Assembly: GCF_031846275.1 (NCBI RefSeq)
Contig: NZ_JAVRIB010000006.1
Span: 1 to 64,000 of the forward strand
Direction: 5' to 3'
From: Spectribacter hydrogenoxidans
GTDB taxonomy: Bacteria > Pseudomonadota > Gammaproteobacteria > Nevskiales > Salinisphaeraceae
DNA length: 64,000 nt
The position numbers and the translations under genes are program-made. Below the pieces are notes generated by a model, which had not been told where the DNA came from, ran no database searches, and was given only the letters and a program-made list of their open reading frames with translations. Of the stretch, positions 25,487 to 34,270 are shown piece by piece; the first letter of the stretch is position 1; each line of letters begins with the position of its first letter.

Positions 25487-26075
25487 TCAGCTGGGTATTT
25501 CGGTGGCCATAGGCCGGCATAAGTGGCGCGTTTCCGGCAATGCGGCGTTGCCAGCGCTCCGAGAAAAAGAAGATTCCGCCCCGCTGAAGCAGGCCGGGTA
25601 ACTTTACTTGTGCGACAAGAAAGTTACCAAAGAAGCGCTTCCGGCGGGCGAGTCCTGCCTCGAACGGTGTTCGAGGCAGGATGCCCTGTGCGCCTCGGTC
25701 GGCGAGGGGGTTTCCGACAGTACATCCATTTACTGGCGGAAACCGCGCGCCCGTCCTGGGCGCGCCCACGGGTCGGGAACCTCGCCGCCCTGCAGAGCTC
25801 GGCTCGTCCCGACGGGGCAAGAGCTGCTAAATCCGATTGTGGCAGCTTTCTTCCGCCTCCTTAGCGCTTGCCGACCGGCCGGTGGGCAAGCGGTCCGGGT
25901 CGCCTTTCTTTTCGTCTCTTTTCTTCGGCGACGCAAAGAAAAGGGACTCGCCCTTCAGGGCGAAATTCTTCTTTTCTCAATCTTGAATTGGCGCACTGGA
26001 TGGGTCTTACGCCGGTGCTTGAGCGGTGGTAGGGCCAGTATTCCGACCGGGTGCAACGTCAGGAAGCTGCTGCCC
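25487..26075. other. Long non-coding gap between convergent prpC and alcohol dehydrogenase
   Basis: About 590 bases without a credible gene. Open frames exist on both strands (for example 25608-26087 and 25730-25936), but they are low-complexity Arg/Lys/Pro/Ser text without ribosome sites. Most of the stretch, 25597-25963, is a chain of perfect hairpins described separately. The remaining right end, 25964-26075, shows nothing I can name. Confidence 0.6.
25597..25963. repeat. Highly structured intergenic element with eight or more hairpins in series
   Basis: Hairpins in order: 25597-25628 (GGTAACTTT, bulged A, CTTGT, loop GCG, then the complements), 25653-25681 (13 perfect pairs, TCCTGCCTCGAAC, loop GGT), 25693-25707 (5 pairs), 25709-25744 (GGTTTCCG/CGGAAACC), 25745-25765 (GCGCGCCC/GGGCGCGC), 25865-25892 (CGCTTGCC, ACCG inner stem, GGCAAGCG), 25914-25947 (GTCTCTTTTCTT against AAGAAAAGGGAC, one wobble), 25948-25963 (TCGCCCT/AGGGCGA). 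From memory, text like the AAGAAAAGGGACTCG part recurs between genes in Xanthomonadaceae and relatives and gives rise to spurious ORFs. Confidence 0.75.
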
Positions 26076-27203
26076 TCAATCGAATAAAACTACCTGCCGC
26101 ACCGCTTCCCCGGCAGCCAGTCGGTCGAACCCGGCGTTGATCTCGTCCAGCCGCAGCCGGTGAGTCAGCAGCCGATCCACTGGTAGGCAGCCGGCCCGGT
26201 ACAGGGCGACGTAGCGGGGGATGTCGCGCGAGGGCACGCCGGAGCCGAGATAGGAACCGCGCAGGGTGCGTTCCTCGGCTACCAGGCTGACCGCGGGAAT
26301 CGCCAGCTGATCCTCGGGATGCGGCAGGCCGACGGTGATGGTGGTGCCGCCGCGACGGGTGGCGGCGTAGGCCTGGGCCAGCACGGCGGCGCTGCCCACG
26401 GTTTCCAGCGCATAGTGGCCGCCCCCGCCGGTGGCGCTGCGGGCCGCTTTCACGGCATCGGTGTTCGCGGCATTGATGGTGGTGGTGGCGCCCAGGTCGC
26501 GGGCCAGTTCCAGTTTGCTGTCCAGTCGATCGACGGCGACGATCGGGTGTGCCCCGACGGCGCGGGCGCCGATCAGGGCGGCGAGTCCGACCCCGCCCAG
26601 TCCGAAGATGACGACCGATTCTCCGGGCCGCACCCGGGCGGTGTTGGCGACCGCGCCCACGCCGGTGAGCACCGCGCAGCCGAACAGAGCGGCGATTTCC
26701 GGGGGCAGATCGGGATCAACACGCACGGCGGAGTTCGCGGCCACCACGGTCTGTTCGGCGAACGCGGATACGCCCAGATGGTGATGCCGGGTGTCGTCAC
26801 CCCGGTGCCAGCGTCGGGCGCCGGACAGCAGCGTACCGGCACCGTTGGCGGCGGCGCCGGGTTCGCACAGGGCAGCCCGGCCTTCGGCGCACGGGGCGCA
26901 GTGACCGCAGCCGGGTACGAATGCGAAGACCACCTGGTCGCCGAGGTCGAAACCGGACGTGTCCGGGCCCAGGGCCTCGACCGTGCCGGCCGCTTCGTGG
27001 CCCAGCACCATGGGTGTCGGCCGCGGCCGCGAGCCGTTGATCACCGACAGGTCGGAATGGCACAGCCCGGCGGCGCGCACGCGGACCCGCAGTTCGCCGG
27101 GGCCCGGCGGGTCCAGGTCAAGCGGTTCGATGGTCAGCGGCCGAGAGTCGGCGTACGGGGCGGGCAGCCCCATCTCGTGCAGTACAGCAGCGTTGACCGG
27201 CAT
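26076..27203 (-). CDS. Zinc-dependent alcohol dehydrogenase (MDR family)
   Basis: 375 residues. The catalytic zinc site is seen in GLCHSD (about 46-51) and GHEAAGTVE (about 68-76); the structural zinc lobe is intact in PGCGHCAPCAEGRAALC (about 97-113). The NAD(P) site is FGLGGVGL (about 199-206). Similar to class III-type alcohol dehydrogenases acting on medium-chain or aromatic alcohols. The C-terminal part (HRLRLDEINAGFDRLAAGEAVR) is typical. Alcohol substrate unknown. On the same strand as, and just downstream of, a small exported protein. Confidence 0.85.
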   Translation of the reverse strand: MPVNAAVLHEMGLPAPYADSRPLTIEPLDLDPPGPGELRVRVRAAGLCHSDLSVINGSRPRPTPMVLGHEAAGTVEALGPDTSGFDLGDQVVFAFVPGCGHCAPCAEGRAALCEPGAAANGAGTLLSGARRWHRGDDTRHHHLGVSAFAEQTVVAANSAVRVDPDLPPEIAALFGCAVLTGVGAVANTARVRPGESVVIFGLGGVGLAALIGARAVGAHPIVAVDRLDSKLELARDLGATTTINAANTDAVKAARSATGGGGHYALETVGSAAVLAQAYAATRRGGTTITVGLPHPEDQLAIPAVSLVAEERTLRGSYLGSGVPSRDIPRYVALYRAGCLPVDRLLTHRLRLDEINAGFDRLAAGEAVRQVVLFD

Positions 27204-27217
27204 CAGGAACGTTTCTC

Positions 27218-27598
27218 TTAGTAGGCCCGCATCTTGAGCACCTTCCAGTTACCTTTTTCCTCGGTAACCTCCACCCGCGCGGCCATGCGGCTGCGGTTTT
27301 CGCCCATGCGCAGGTTGAACATGGCGTCGGCGTCGTAGCCGCCTTCCTCGGTTTCGGCCATCTTCTGGATCTTCAGATCCGACACTTCGATGGTATCCGG
27401 GTCCGCCAGCGTGCCCATGTCGCGCGCCAGCCGCAGGGCGTCCTTGTCGGTCTTGCGGAAATACTCGATCTGCTGCTCCGCACTCGCACGCAGCTGGCTC
27501 TCGACCGCCTCGGTGAGTTCGGCATCCGAGGGGGCCTCGGCTTGCGCGCCCATCGATACGGCGAGCACGGCTAGGGCGAACAATCCACGATGAATCAT
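27218..27598 (-). CDS. Small exported protein of unknown function
   Basis: 126 residues: signal peptide about 1-20 (ending GAQA), then a mostly helical, charged chain (DAELTEAVESQLRASAEQQIEYF) and a C-terminal strand-rich part (RMAARVEVTEEKGNWKVLKMRAY). This build looks like a small SnoaL/NTF2-like or DUF4878-type periplasmic domain, but the match is weak. Ribosome site CGGAGG eight bases before the ATG. Divergent from the efflux-operon regulator. Confidence 0.55.
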   Translation of the reverse strand: MIHRGLFALAVLAVSMGAQAEAPSDAELTEAVESQLRASAEQQIEYFRKTDKDALRLARDMGTLADPDTIEVSDLKIQKMAETEEGGYDADAMFNLRMGENRSRMAARVEVTEEKGNWKVLKMRAY

Positions 27599-27703
27599 GA
27601 TGGCCTCCGATCAGGCATATGTCTGACCAAGACTATACGCCCCGTGGCTCTGTGTGGAGTCAGCCGTGAGCAAGCTATCCTCTGGCCCCATGCGGTCATG
27701 AGC

Positions 27704-27732
27704 TTTACAGGTGCCGGCGCCGGGCCTAGAAT
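27704..27732 (+). promoter_or_regulatory. Sigma70 promoter of the efflux operon
   Basis: TTTACA (27704-27709), 17-base spacer, TAGAAT (27727-27732): five of six matches in each box with ideal spacing. Transcription would begin about 27739, inside the palindrome at 27738-27755, and give a leader of about 20 bases before ATG 27761. Confidence 0.65.
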
Positions 27733-27737
27733 GCCGC

Positions 27738-27755
27738 TGACCAATCGATCAGTCA
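27738..27755. promoter_or_regulatory. Palindromic operator, probably for the TetR regulator
   Basis: TGACCAATCGATCAGTCA: an 18-base dyad (TGAC-n2-ATCGAT-n2-GTCA, 14 of 18 positions symmetric) of the form bound by many TetR repressors. It overlaps the expected transcription start, as in autorepression. Confidence 0.6.
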
Positions 27756-27760
27756 GCCTA

Positions 27761-28390
27761 ATGGAAGCCGCTACTCAAGCCTTTGACGGCGCCGACAAGA
27801 TCCGGCGCGCCGCCGCCGATTTGTTCGGCGAACGCGGCTTCGATGCCGTGTCGATCGCGCATATCGCGGACCGGGCCGGTTCCAGCAAGGCCAACATCTT
27901 CCACCATTTCGGCAGCAAGGAAGCTCTGTACTTTGCGGTGTTGCGTGAGGCGGTGGACCGCAGCACCGACCATTTCCGCGATGCCATGCGGGCCGAACTC
28001 GATCCGGCCCAGCGTATCGAGCGGGCTATCCGCGGCAGCCTGACGGTGCTGTTCGAGGATCCGGAGCGGGCGCGCCTGATCTTCCGGGAAGTCATGGAGT
28101 CAGGCCCCTGCCGCGCCGAGGCGCTGGCCAACGAGGTGTTCGGCGATGATTTCACCGCTCTGACTCGGCTGTTTGCGGACATCCAGCCCGGCGGCGAGAC
28201 CGACGGCGCGGTGCCGCCCAGTTTTCTCGCCCATGTGCTGCTGTCCTGTAACGTCATGCTGTTCCACTGTCATCAGGTGCTCCGGCATCTGCCGGGCGGC
28301 GAGTACGCGGAGCAGCAGGAGCACTACATCAAGATGCTGCGTGATGTGCTTCTCAGCAGTATGCGAGCCAAACAGGAGACCAACGCGTGA
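27761..28390 (+). CDS. TetR-family repressor of the efflux operon
   Basis: 209 residues. Helix-turn-helix at about residues 9-55: AAADLFGERGFDAVSIAHIADRAGSSKANIFHHFGSKEALYF. The C-terminal domain is of the usual size. I chose ATG 27761 because the promoter (27704-27732) and operator (27738-27755) would otherwise lie inside the coding region; the ATG at 27731 is part of the -10 box. The stop overlaps the GTG of the outer-membrane-factor gene (GTGA), so it is the first gene of a four-gene operon and probably represses it. Confidence 0.82.
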   Translation: MEAATQAFDGADKIRRAAADLFGERGFDAVSIAHIADRAGSSKANIFHHFGSKEALYFAVLREAVDRSTDHFRDAMRAELDPAQRIERAIRGSLTVLFEDPERARLIFREVMESGPCRAEALANEVFGDDFTALTRLFADIQPGGETDGAVPPSFLAHVLLSCNVMLFHCHQVLRHLPGGEYAEQQEHYIKMLRDVLLSSMRAKQETNA

Positions 28391-29769
28391 GATCCGTTCG
28401 AGTCGCGGCTGTGGCACTGCTGGTGGCCGGCTGGCCGCTGGCAGGTCAGGCCAACAAGCTGATCGACATCTATGAGTTGGCCAAGCGCGAGGACGCCACT
28501 TTCGCGGCGGCCGAGGCCCAGTATCGCGCCGACCGCGAGGTGTGGCCGCAGGCACGGGCCGCAGTGCTGCCCAGCGTGAACGCCACCGCCAGCTACTCGA
28601 AGATCGAACGCGAGGTCGAGCAGACACCGTTTGCCGGCGGCGGCGGGGCCGGCCCGACGCCGCCGTTCACGGATGACTTCAACAGCAAGTCCTACGGCGT
28701 GGAACTGCGCCAGCCGCTGTTCAACTGGGGTATTCCGGCCACCCTGCGGCAGGGGCGCGACCGACTGGAAATCGCCGAGCTGGAACTGCAGCAGGCGCGG
28801 CAGAATCTTCAGGCACGGGTGATGCACGTCTATGTGGACTTTCTCAAGGCACAGGCCGCGCTGCGTCTGACCCGCGAGGAGCGCGAGGCGATCGCGGCCG
28901 ATCTGGAACAGACCGAGGGCCGCTATGAGGTGGGGGAGATCAGCGTCACCGCCCTGCAGGAGGCCCGCGCCGCGCGGGACCTGAGCGAGTCGCGCATCAT
29001 CGCCGCCGAGGCCGCGCTGGATGAAGTGCGCGAGCGGCTGCGTGAACTCACTACCCGCTGGTACGAGACCCTGCCGGACGTGCCGCTGGGCTATGACCCG
29101 CAGATGCCGGAACCGGCCGACATCGACGTGTGGGTGGACCGAACCCTGCGCTACAACCCGGGCTTCACCGCCACCGAACGCCAGACCGAGGTGGCGCGCG
29201 AGGAGATCGAGCGCAAGCGCGCCGCCTATATCCCGGATGTCGATCTGGTGGCTGGCTACCAGGACACCGACGACACCGACTTCGTGTTCGGCGGCGCCAG
29301 TAACGACACCCGTATCGGCCTCGAGGCCACCTGGGCGCTGTTCGACGGAGGCCGCAACTTTTCCGAAGCCCGCGAATCCCGCGCGCTGTATGCGGCCTCC
29401 GAAGCGGAGATGGAACGGGCCCGCCGCGAGGTGACCTCGGCCACCCGCAACGCCTACCGCGGCGTGGTCACGCAGCTGCGCCAGGTACAGGCGCTGGACA
29501 AGGCGGTAGAGTCGGCCCGCACCGCCCTGCGCAGCATCCGCAGCGAGTTCGAGCTGGGCGAACGCAATCAGACCGACGTGATCGACGCGCGTCGCAATCT
29601 CTATTCGGCGCTGATCGAGCGTGCCCGCGCGAAATACGATTACGCCAGCGCTGTCACCCGGCTGCGCCTTGCCGCCGGCGTACTGGTGCCGGAAGACCTC
29701 GCCCGGATCGATGCCCTGCTGCTCGATCCGGACGCCCCTGCTGAAACCCTGATTCCCGAGTCGGAGTAA
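28387..29769 (+). CDS. TolC-family outer-membrane efflux protein
   Basis: 460 residues with a signal peptide (about 1-22, ending AGQA) and the two OEP repeats of long coiled-coil helices: first half near 110-240 (LELQQARQNLQARVMHVYVDFLKAQ), second near 330-440 (MERARREVTSATRNAYRGVVTQLRQVQ, ELGERNQTDVIDARRNLY). Forms the trimeric channel-tunnel across the outer membrane for the RND pump encoded downstream. GTG start overlaps the TetR stop. Confidence 0.88.
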   Translation: MRSVRVAAVALLVAGWPLAGQANKLIDIYELAKREDATFAAAEAQYRADREVWPQARAAVLPSVNATASYSKIEREVEQTPFAGGGGAGPTPPFTDDFNSKSYGVELRQPLFNWGIPATLRQGRDRLEIAELELQQARQNLQARVMHVYVDFLKAQAALRLTREEREAIAADLEQTEGRYEVGEISVTALQEARAARDLSESRIIAAEAALDEVRERLRELTTRWYETLPDVPLGYDPQMPEPADIDVWVDRTLRYNPGFTATERQTEVAREEIERKRAAYIPDVDLVAGYQDTDDTDFVFGGASNDTRIGLEATWALFDGGRNFSEARESRALYAASEAEMERARREVTSATRNAYRGVVTQLRQVQALDKAVESARTALRSIRSEFELGERNQTDVIDARRNLYSALIERARAKYDYASAVTRLRLAAGVLVPEDLARIDALLLDPDAPAETLIPESE

Positions 29770-29772
29770 CCC

Positions 29773-30897
29773 ATGCGCCTACGCATGTTCATTGTCATCG
29801 TGCTGCTCGCCGTCGTGCTGGGCGGTGTTTTCGGCTGGAAGCTGTTTACCAATCACATGCGTGATCAGTTCATCGCCAACATGCAGGCGCCGCCGGTGAA
29901 CGTGGCTGCCGTGCCTGTCGACACCGCCGAGTGGGAGAACACCCTCCAGGTCACCGGTGAAGTCGTGGCCATCCAGGGGGTATCGGTCAGCGGCGAGGCG
30001 GCCGGCATCGTGCGCGAAATCAAGTTCGAATCCGGCGACCGGGTCGAGGCCGGCGATACGCTTGTTGCCCTGGATACCGCGGAGGACCGCGCTCGGCTGG
30101 AAGGCCTGCGGGCGGACGCCCGCCTAGCCCGGGCCACGCTCAAGCGCAAGCAGGGCCTGCGCGACCGTGATTTGGGTTCGCAGGCCGATCTCGACGAGGC
30201 TCAGGCCCGCGCCAGTCAGACCTCGGCGGCCGTTTCCGCACAGGAAGAACTGATCGCGAAGAAGACCATCCGGGCCCCGTTCGCGGGACGGCTGGGTATC
30301 CGGCAGGTGGACCTGGGCGAATACCTGAGTCCCGGTGCCGGCCTGGCGATGCTGCAGCGTCTGGATGAGGTATACGTCGATTTCGAGGTGCCGCAGGAGC
30401 GTATTGCGGCGCTGTCCCCGGGGCAGTCGGTGGACGTGCGGGTGGCGGGTTATTCCGACACCTTCGAGGGCACGGTGGAAGCCCTGGATCCGGCCCTCGA
30501 CACCGCCACCCGCACGGTGCGGGTGCGGGCGCGGGTGGCCAACGAGGACGAACGCCTGCGCCCGGGCATGTACGGCAACGTCGAGTTGTCCGTGGGCGAG
30601 CCGGAGGAGTTCCTCACCATCCGCCAGACGGCGATCGCCTACAACACCTACGGCGACTCGGTGTGGGTGGTAGTGCCGAAGGACGGCGAGGGCGAAGACG
30701 GCCTCACCGCCGAGCGCCGCACGGTCAAGGCCGGTCGCACCCGCGGTGATCAGGTCCAGATTCTCGACGGCCTCGAACCGGGGGACCGGGTGGTCGTGTC
30801 GGGTAATCACAAGCTGCGCCCGAATGCCACGGTCGAGGTCGACAACGAGATCCTGCCCTCCGACGAGTCCGATCCCGAGAACGTGGAAAACTACTGA
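29773..30897 (+). CDS. RND efflux periplasmic adaptor (membrane fusion protein)
   Basis: 374 residues: N-terminal membrane anchor (about 3-24, no lipobox), barrel-sandwich/lipoyl half-motifs (GIVREIKFESGDRVEAGDTLVALD and KTIRAPFAGRLGIRQVDLGEYL), an alpha-hairpin between (about 105-160), then beta-barrel and membrane-proximal domains (GTVEALDPALDTATRTVRVRARV). Links the RND permease to the TolC-like channel. It begins 3 bases after the OMF stop. Confidence 0.88.
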   Translation: MRLRMFIVIVLLAVVLGGVFGWKLFTNHMRDQFIANMQAPPVNVAAVPVDTAEWENTLQVTGEVVAIQGVSVSGEAAGIVREIKFESGDRVEAGDTLVALDTAEDRARLEGLRADARLARATLKRKQGLRDRDLGSQADLDEAQARASQTSAAVSAQEELIAKKTIRAPFAGRLGIRQVDLGEYLSPGAGLAMLQRLDEVYVDFEVPQERIAALSPGQSVDVRVAGYSDTFEGTVEALDPALDTATRTVRVRARVANEDERLRPGMYGNVELSVGEPEEFLTIRQTAIAYNTYGDSVWVVVPKDGEGEDGLTAERRTVKAGRTRGDQVQILDGLEPGDRVVVSGNHKLRPNATVEVDNEILPSDESDPENVENY

Positions 30898-30951
30898 TGC
30901 GCCGCCGTCTCTCGCCGGTCCCGCATCGCCCTGACGCAAGGTAATCAGCGT

Positions 30952-33900
30952 ATGCAGTTCACCGATATCTTCATCCGCCGCCCGGTGCTGGCTACCGTGG
31001 TGAGCCTGCTGATCCTGCTGGTGGGCCTGCGGGCCTATTTCGATCTGACGGTGCGCCAGTATCCGCAGTCGGACAAGGCGGTGGTGAGCGTGCAGACCAC
31101 CTATGTCGGCGCCGATGCGGAACTGGTCAAGGGCTTCATCACCACGCCGCTGGAAAAGGAAATCGCCTCGGCCGACGGCATCGACTATCTGCAGTCCACC
31201 AGTGCCCAGGGTGTGTCGGTGATCCAGGCGCATCTGGAACTCAACTACAACCCGATCGAGGCGCTGACCCAGATCACCTCCAAGGTGAACAAGGTGCGCT
31301 CCGAACTGCCGGAAGCCTCGGAAGACCCCGTGATCGACGTGCAGGTGGGCGAGACCACCGCCTCGATGTACATGAGCTTCACCAGCGAGGTAATGGAGCC
31401 CAACGAGATCACCGACTACCTCAACCGGGTGGTGGTGCCGGAGCTATCCACCGTGGCCGGGGTGGAAAGCGCGGAAATCATCGGCGGACGGCGTTTCGCC
31501 ATGCGTATCTGGCTGGACCCGGACCGGCTGGCCGCCTTCAACCTGACCCCGCGTGAGGTGCGCCAGCGCCTGGCCGAGAACAACTTCCTGGCCGCAGTCG
31601 GCTCGACCAAGGGCAACATGGTCAAGGTGGCGCTGGATGCTGCCACCGACCTGAGCAGCGAGCAGGAATTCCGTGATCTGGTGGTCAGCGAGTCGGACGG
31701 CACCCTGGTGCGTCTGGGTGATGTGGCCGAGGTGGAACTGGGCGCCGAAACCTACGACAACAGCGCCATCAATACCGGCCGCGAGGGGCCGTTCGTGGGC
31801 ATCACGGTGCTGCCGCTGGCCAACGAATTGACGGTGATCCAGGACGTGCGGGAGAAATTCCCCGAGATCACCGCCCAGTTCCCGCAGGGGCTGCGCGGCG
31901 AAATCGTCTATGACGCCACGGAGTACATCGAGGAAGCCATCAACGAGGTGGTGTTCACCCTGGGTCTGGCCCTGGCCATCGTCACCCTGGTGATCTACCT
32001 GTTCATGGGATCGCTGCGGTCGGTGCTGGTGCCGGTGCTGGCGATTCCCTTGTCGCTGATCGGTGTGGGCACGGTGATGCTGGTGCTCGGCTTCTCAGTG
32101 AACCTGTTGACGCTGCTCGCGCTGGTCCTGGCGATCGGTCTGGTGGTGGACGACGCCATCATCGTGGCGGAGAACATCCACCGCCACATCGAGAACGGCA
32201 TGAGGCCCATCGACGCCGCCATCCGCGGTGCGCGCGAACTGGGCACCGCCATTATCGCGATGTCGCTGACCCTGATTGCGGTATACCTGCCCATCGGATT
32301 CACCGGCGGGCTCACCGGCAGCCTGTTCACCGAATTCGCCTTCACCCTGGCCGGCGCGGTGTTCATTTCCGGCATCGTGGCGATCACCTTTTCGCCGATG
32401 CTCTGTTCCAAGGTACTCAAGCCGCACAACGGCAACGGTGGTGGTTTCCAGAACTGGCTCGACGACAAGTTCGAGCGTCTGCGCGCTGCCTATCAGCGGC
32501 GGCTGCACGGCTCGCTGGAGTTTCGCCCGGTGACCTATCTGTTCGCCGCGGTGGTGGTGGTCAGCTGCTACTTCCTGTTCATCATGGGTGAGAGCGAACT
32601 GGCCCCCACGGAGGATCAGAACATCCTGTTCGTGCAGGCCACCGCCCAGCCCAATGCCACGCTCAAGCAGCTGGAGATGTACACCCGGGAGATGACTTCG
32701 TTGTATGACGAGTTCCCGGAGAAGGACCGCTACTTCCTGATCAACGGTTTCGCCGGGCCGGGCCAGGCCGGGGCCACCAACCGGGCGATCTCGGGCATGG
32801 CGCTCAAGCCCTGGGGCCAGCGCGAACGCAGCCAGATGGAGATCAAGCCCGAGTTCACCGAGGTCATGCGCGGCGTGGCCGGGCTGGATACCGCGGTATT
32901 CGAGCGGCCACCCCTGCCGGGCAGTGGCGGCGGCCTACCGGTGCAGTTCGTGGTGGGTTCCACCGCGGAACCGGATCAGATGCGCGATGCCGTCAACGAG
33001 CTGGCCGCCCGGGCTCAGCAGAGCGGGTTGTTCCTGTTCACCGATCTGGATCTGAAGTTCGACCGCCCGCAGGTGACAGTGCAGATCGACCGCGAGGCGG
33101 TGGCCGATCTGGGGCTGACCATGCAACAGGTGGGCAGCGACCTGGCCACGATGATGGGTGGCAATCTGGTCAACCGGTTCTCTATCCAGGGTCGGGCCTA
33201 CGAGGTTATTCCCCAGGTGGTGCGCGGCGAACGTCTCAACCCCGACCAGCTGGAGAACTACTACATCCGTTCGGCCGACGGGCGGAAGGTACCGATGTCG
33301 GCGGTGGTGTCGCTGGAAACGAATGTCGAGCCCCGCAGTCTGGCGCGATTCCAGCAGCTCAACGCCGCCACCCTGTCCGCGGTGCCCACGCCCGGCGTGA
33401 CCATCGGCCAGGCGCTGGAATACCTGCGTGGCGAGGCGGCGCAGGTGCTGCCCAGCGACTACAAGCTGGATTATGCAGGCCAGTCCCGCCAGTTCGTGGA
33501 GGAAGGCAATGCCCTGATCATTACCTTCTTCTTCGCCATCATCCTGATCTATCTGGTGCTGGCCGCCCAGTTCGAGTCCTTCCGCGACCCCATCATCATG
33601 CTGGTGACGGTGCCGATGTCGGTGGCCGGGGCGCTGGCCTTCATCACCGTGGGCGTGACCACCATCAACATCTACACCCAGGTGGGGTTGATTACCCTGA
33701 TCGGGCTGATCAGCAAGCACGGCATCCTGATCGTGGAATTCGCCAACCAGTTGCAGGCCGAAGGCCGTAGCAAGCGCGAGGCGATCGAGGAGGCCGCCAG
33801 CCTGCGTCTGCGTCCGATCCTGATGACCACGGCCGCCACGGTCATGGGCATCATGCCGCTGGTGGTGGCCACCGGCGCGGGGGCGGCGGCGCGCTTCTCG

Positions 33901-34056
33901 ATGGGTGTGGTGATTGTGGCAGGCATGTCCATTGGCACGCTGTTCACCCTGTTCGTGGTGCCGGCCATCTATATGCTGCTGGCGCGCGACCGTCGGGCCG
34001 AAGCGGCCGAATCCACTGACGACGGCAGCCGGACCACCGCGCCCGACCCGGCCTGA
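30952..34056 (+). CDS. RND multidrug efflux permease (HAE1-type)
   Basis: 1034 residues, the usual size for AcrB/MexB relatives. N-terminal FIRRPVLATVVSLLILLVG, first periplasmic domain, TM2-TM6 block near 330-500 with the proton-relay aspartates in GLVVDDAIIVAENIHRH (Asp400, Asp401), second periplasmic domain 550-860 and TM8-TM12 after it (GLISKHGILIVEFANQLQ). Proton-driven export of hydrophobic compounds from the periplasm and inner membrane through the adaptor and OMF of the same operon. The closest relatives are probably MexK/MuxB-like pumps; the substrate range is not readable. Confidence 0.9.
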   Translation: MQFTDIFIRRPVLATVVSLLILLVGLRAYFDLTVRQYPQSDKAVVSVQTTYVGADAELVKGFITTPLEKEIASADGIDYLQSTSAQGVSVIQAHLELNYNPIEALTQITSKVNKVRSELPEASEDPVIDVQVGETTASMYMSFTSEVMEPNEITDYLNRVVVPELSTVAGVESAEIIGGRRFAMRIWLDPDRLAAFNLTPREVRQRLAENNFLAAVGSTKGNMVKVALDAATDLSSEQEFRDLVVSESDGTLVRLGDVAEVELGAETYDNSAINTGREGPFVGITVLPLANELTVIQDVREKFPEITAQFPQGLRGEIVYDATEYIEEAINEVVFTLGLALAIVTLVIYLFMGSLRSVLVPVLAIPLSLIGVGTVMLVLGFSVNLLTLLALVLAIGLVVDDAIIVAENIHRHIENGMRPIDAAIRGARELGTAIIAMSLTLIAVYLPIGFTGGLTGSLFTEFAFTLAGAVFISGIVAITFSPMLCSKVLKPHNGNGGGFQNWLDDKFERLRAAYQRRLHGSLEFRPVTYLFAAVVVVSCYFLFIMGESELAPTEDQNILFVQATAQPNATLKQLEMYTREMTSLYDEFPEKDRYFLINGFAGPGQAGATNRAISGMALKPWGQRERSQMEIKPEFTEVMRGVAGLDTAVFERPPLPGSGGGLPVQFVVGSTAEPDQMRDAVNELAARAQQSGLFLFTDLDLKFDRPQVTVQIDREAVADLGLTMQQVGSDLATMMGGNLVNRFSIQGRAYEVIPQVVRGERLNPDQLENYYIRSADGRKVPMSAVVSLETNVEPRSLARFQQLNAATLSAVPTPGVTIGQALEYLRGEAAQVLPSDYKLDYAGQSRQFVEEGNALIITFFFAIILIYLVLAAQFESFRDPIIMLVTVPMSVAGALAFITVGVTTINIYTQVGLITLIGLISKHGILIVEFANQLQAEGRSKREAIEEAASLRLRPILMTTAATVMGIMPLVVATGAGAAARFSMGVVIVAGMSIGTLFTLFVVPAIYMLLARDRRAEAAESTDDGSRTTAPDPA

Positions 34057-34137
34057 CGCGGAAATGCAGACCCGGGCGGCGGCGTTGTGCCGCCGTCCGT
34101 TGTCGCATCTGCCCGTACCCCGGTCGGGGTCGCGCCC

Positions 34138-34166
34138 ACGACAGACGTGCCTGTCGGCTCTATGAT
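34138..34166 (+). promoter_or_regulatory. Candidate promoter of the pyruvate carboxylase gene
   Basis: ACGACA (4 of 6) at 34138-34143, 17-base spacer, TATGAT (5 of 6) at 34161-34166. It would leave a leader of about 100 bases containing a GGTGGC/GCCACC hairpin just before the gene. Confidence 0.4.
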
Positions 34167-34270
34167 GTAGGCCATGCCGCCGGTTCCGGCGGTGACAGGT
34201 CTGGGCCGACATCCGTGGGGGCGGTGGTGGCGGTCGTTGCCACCGATCCGAGCACGGCCAGGGAGACGTC

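Noticed and set aside
25608..26087. Possible gene in the prpC-alcohol dehydrogenase gap
   Set aside because: Its codons fall on hairpin arms, the product is low complexity and there is no ribosome site. The stretch is better read as a structured repeat.
27590..27760. Longer N-terminus for the efflux TetR regulator
   Set aside because: It would place a good promoter and operator inside the coding region; the 27731 ATG is part of the -10 box.
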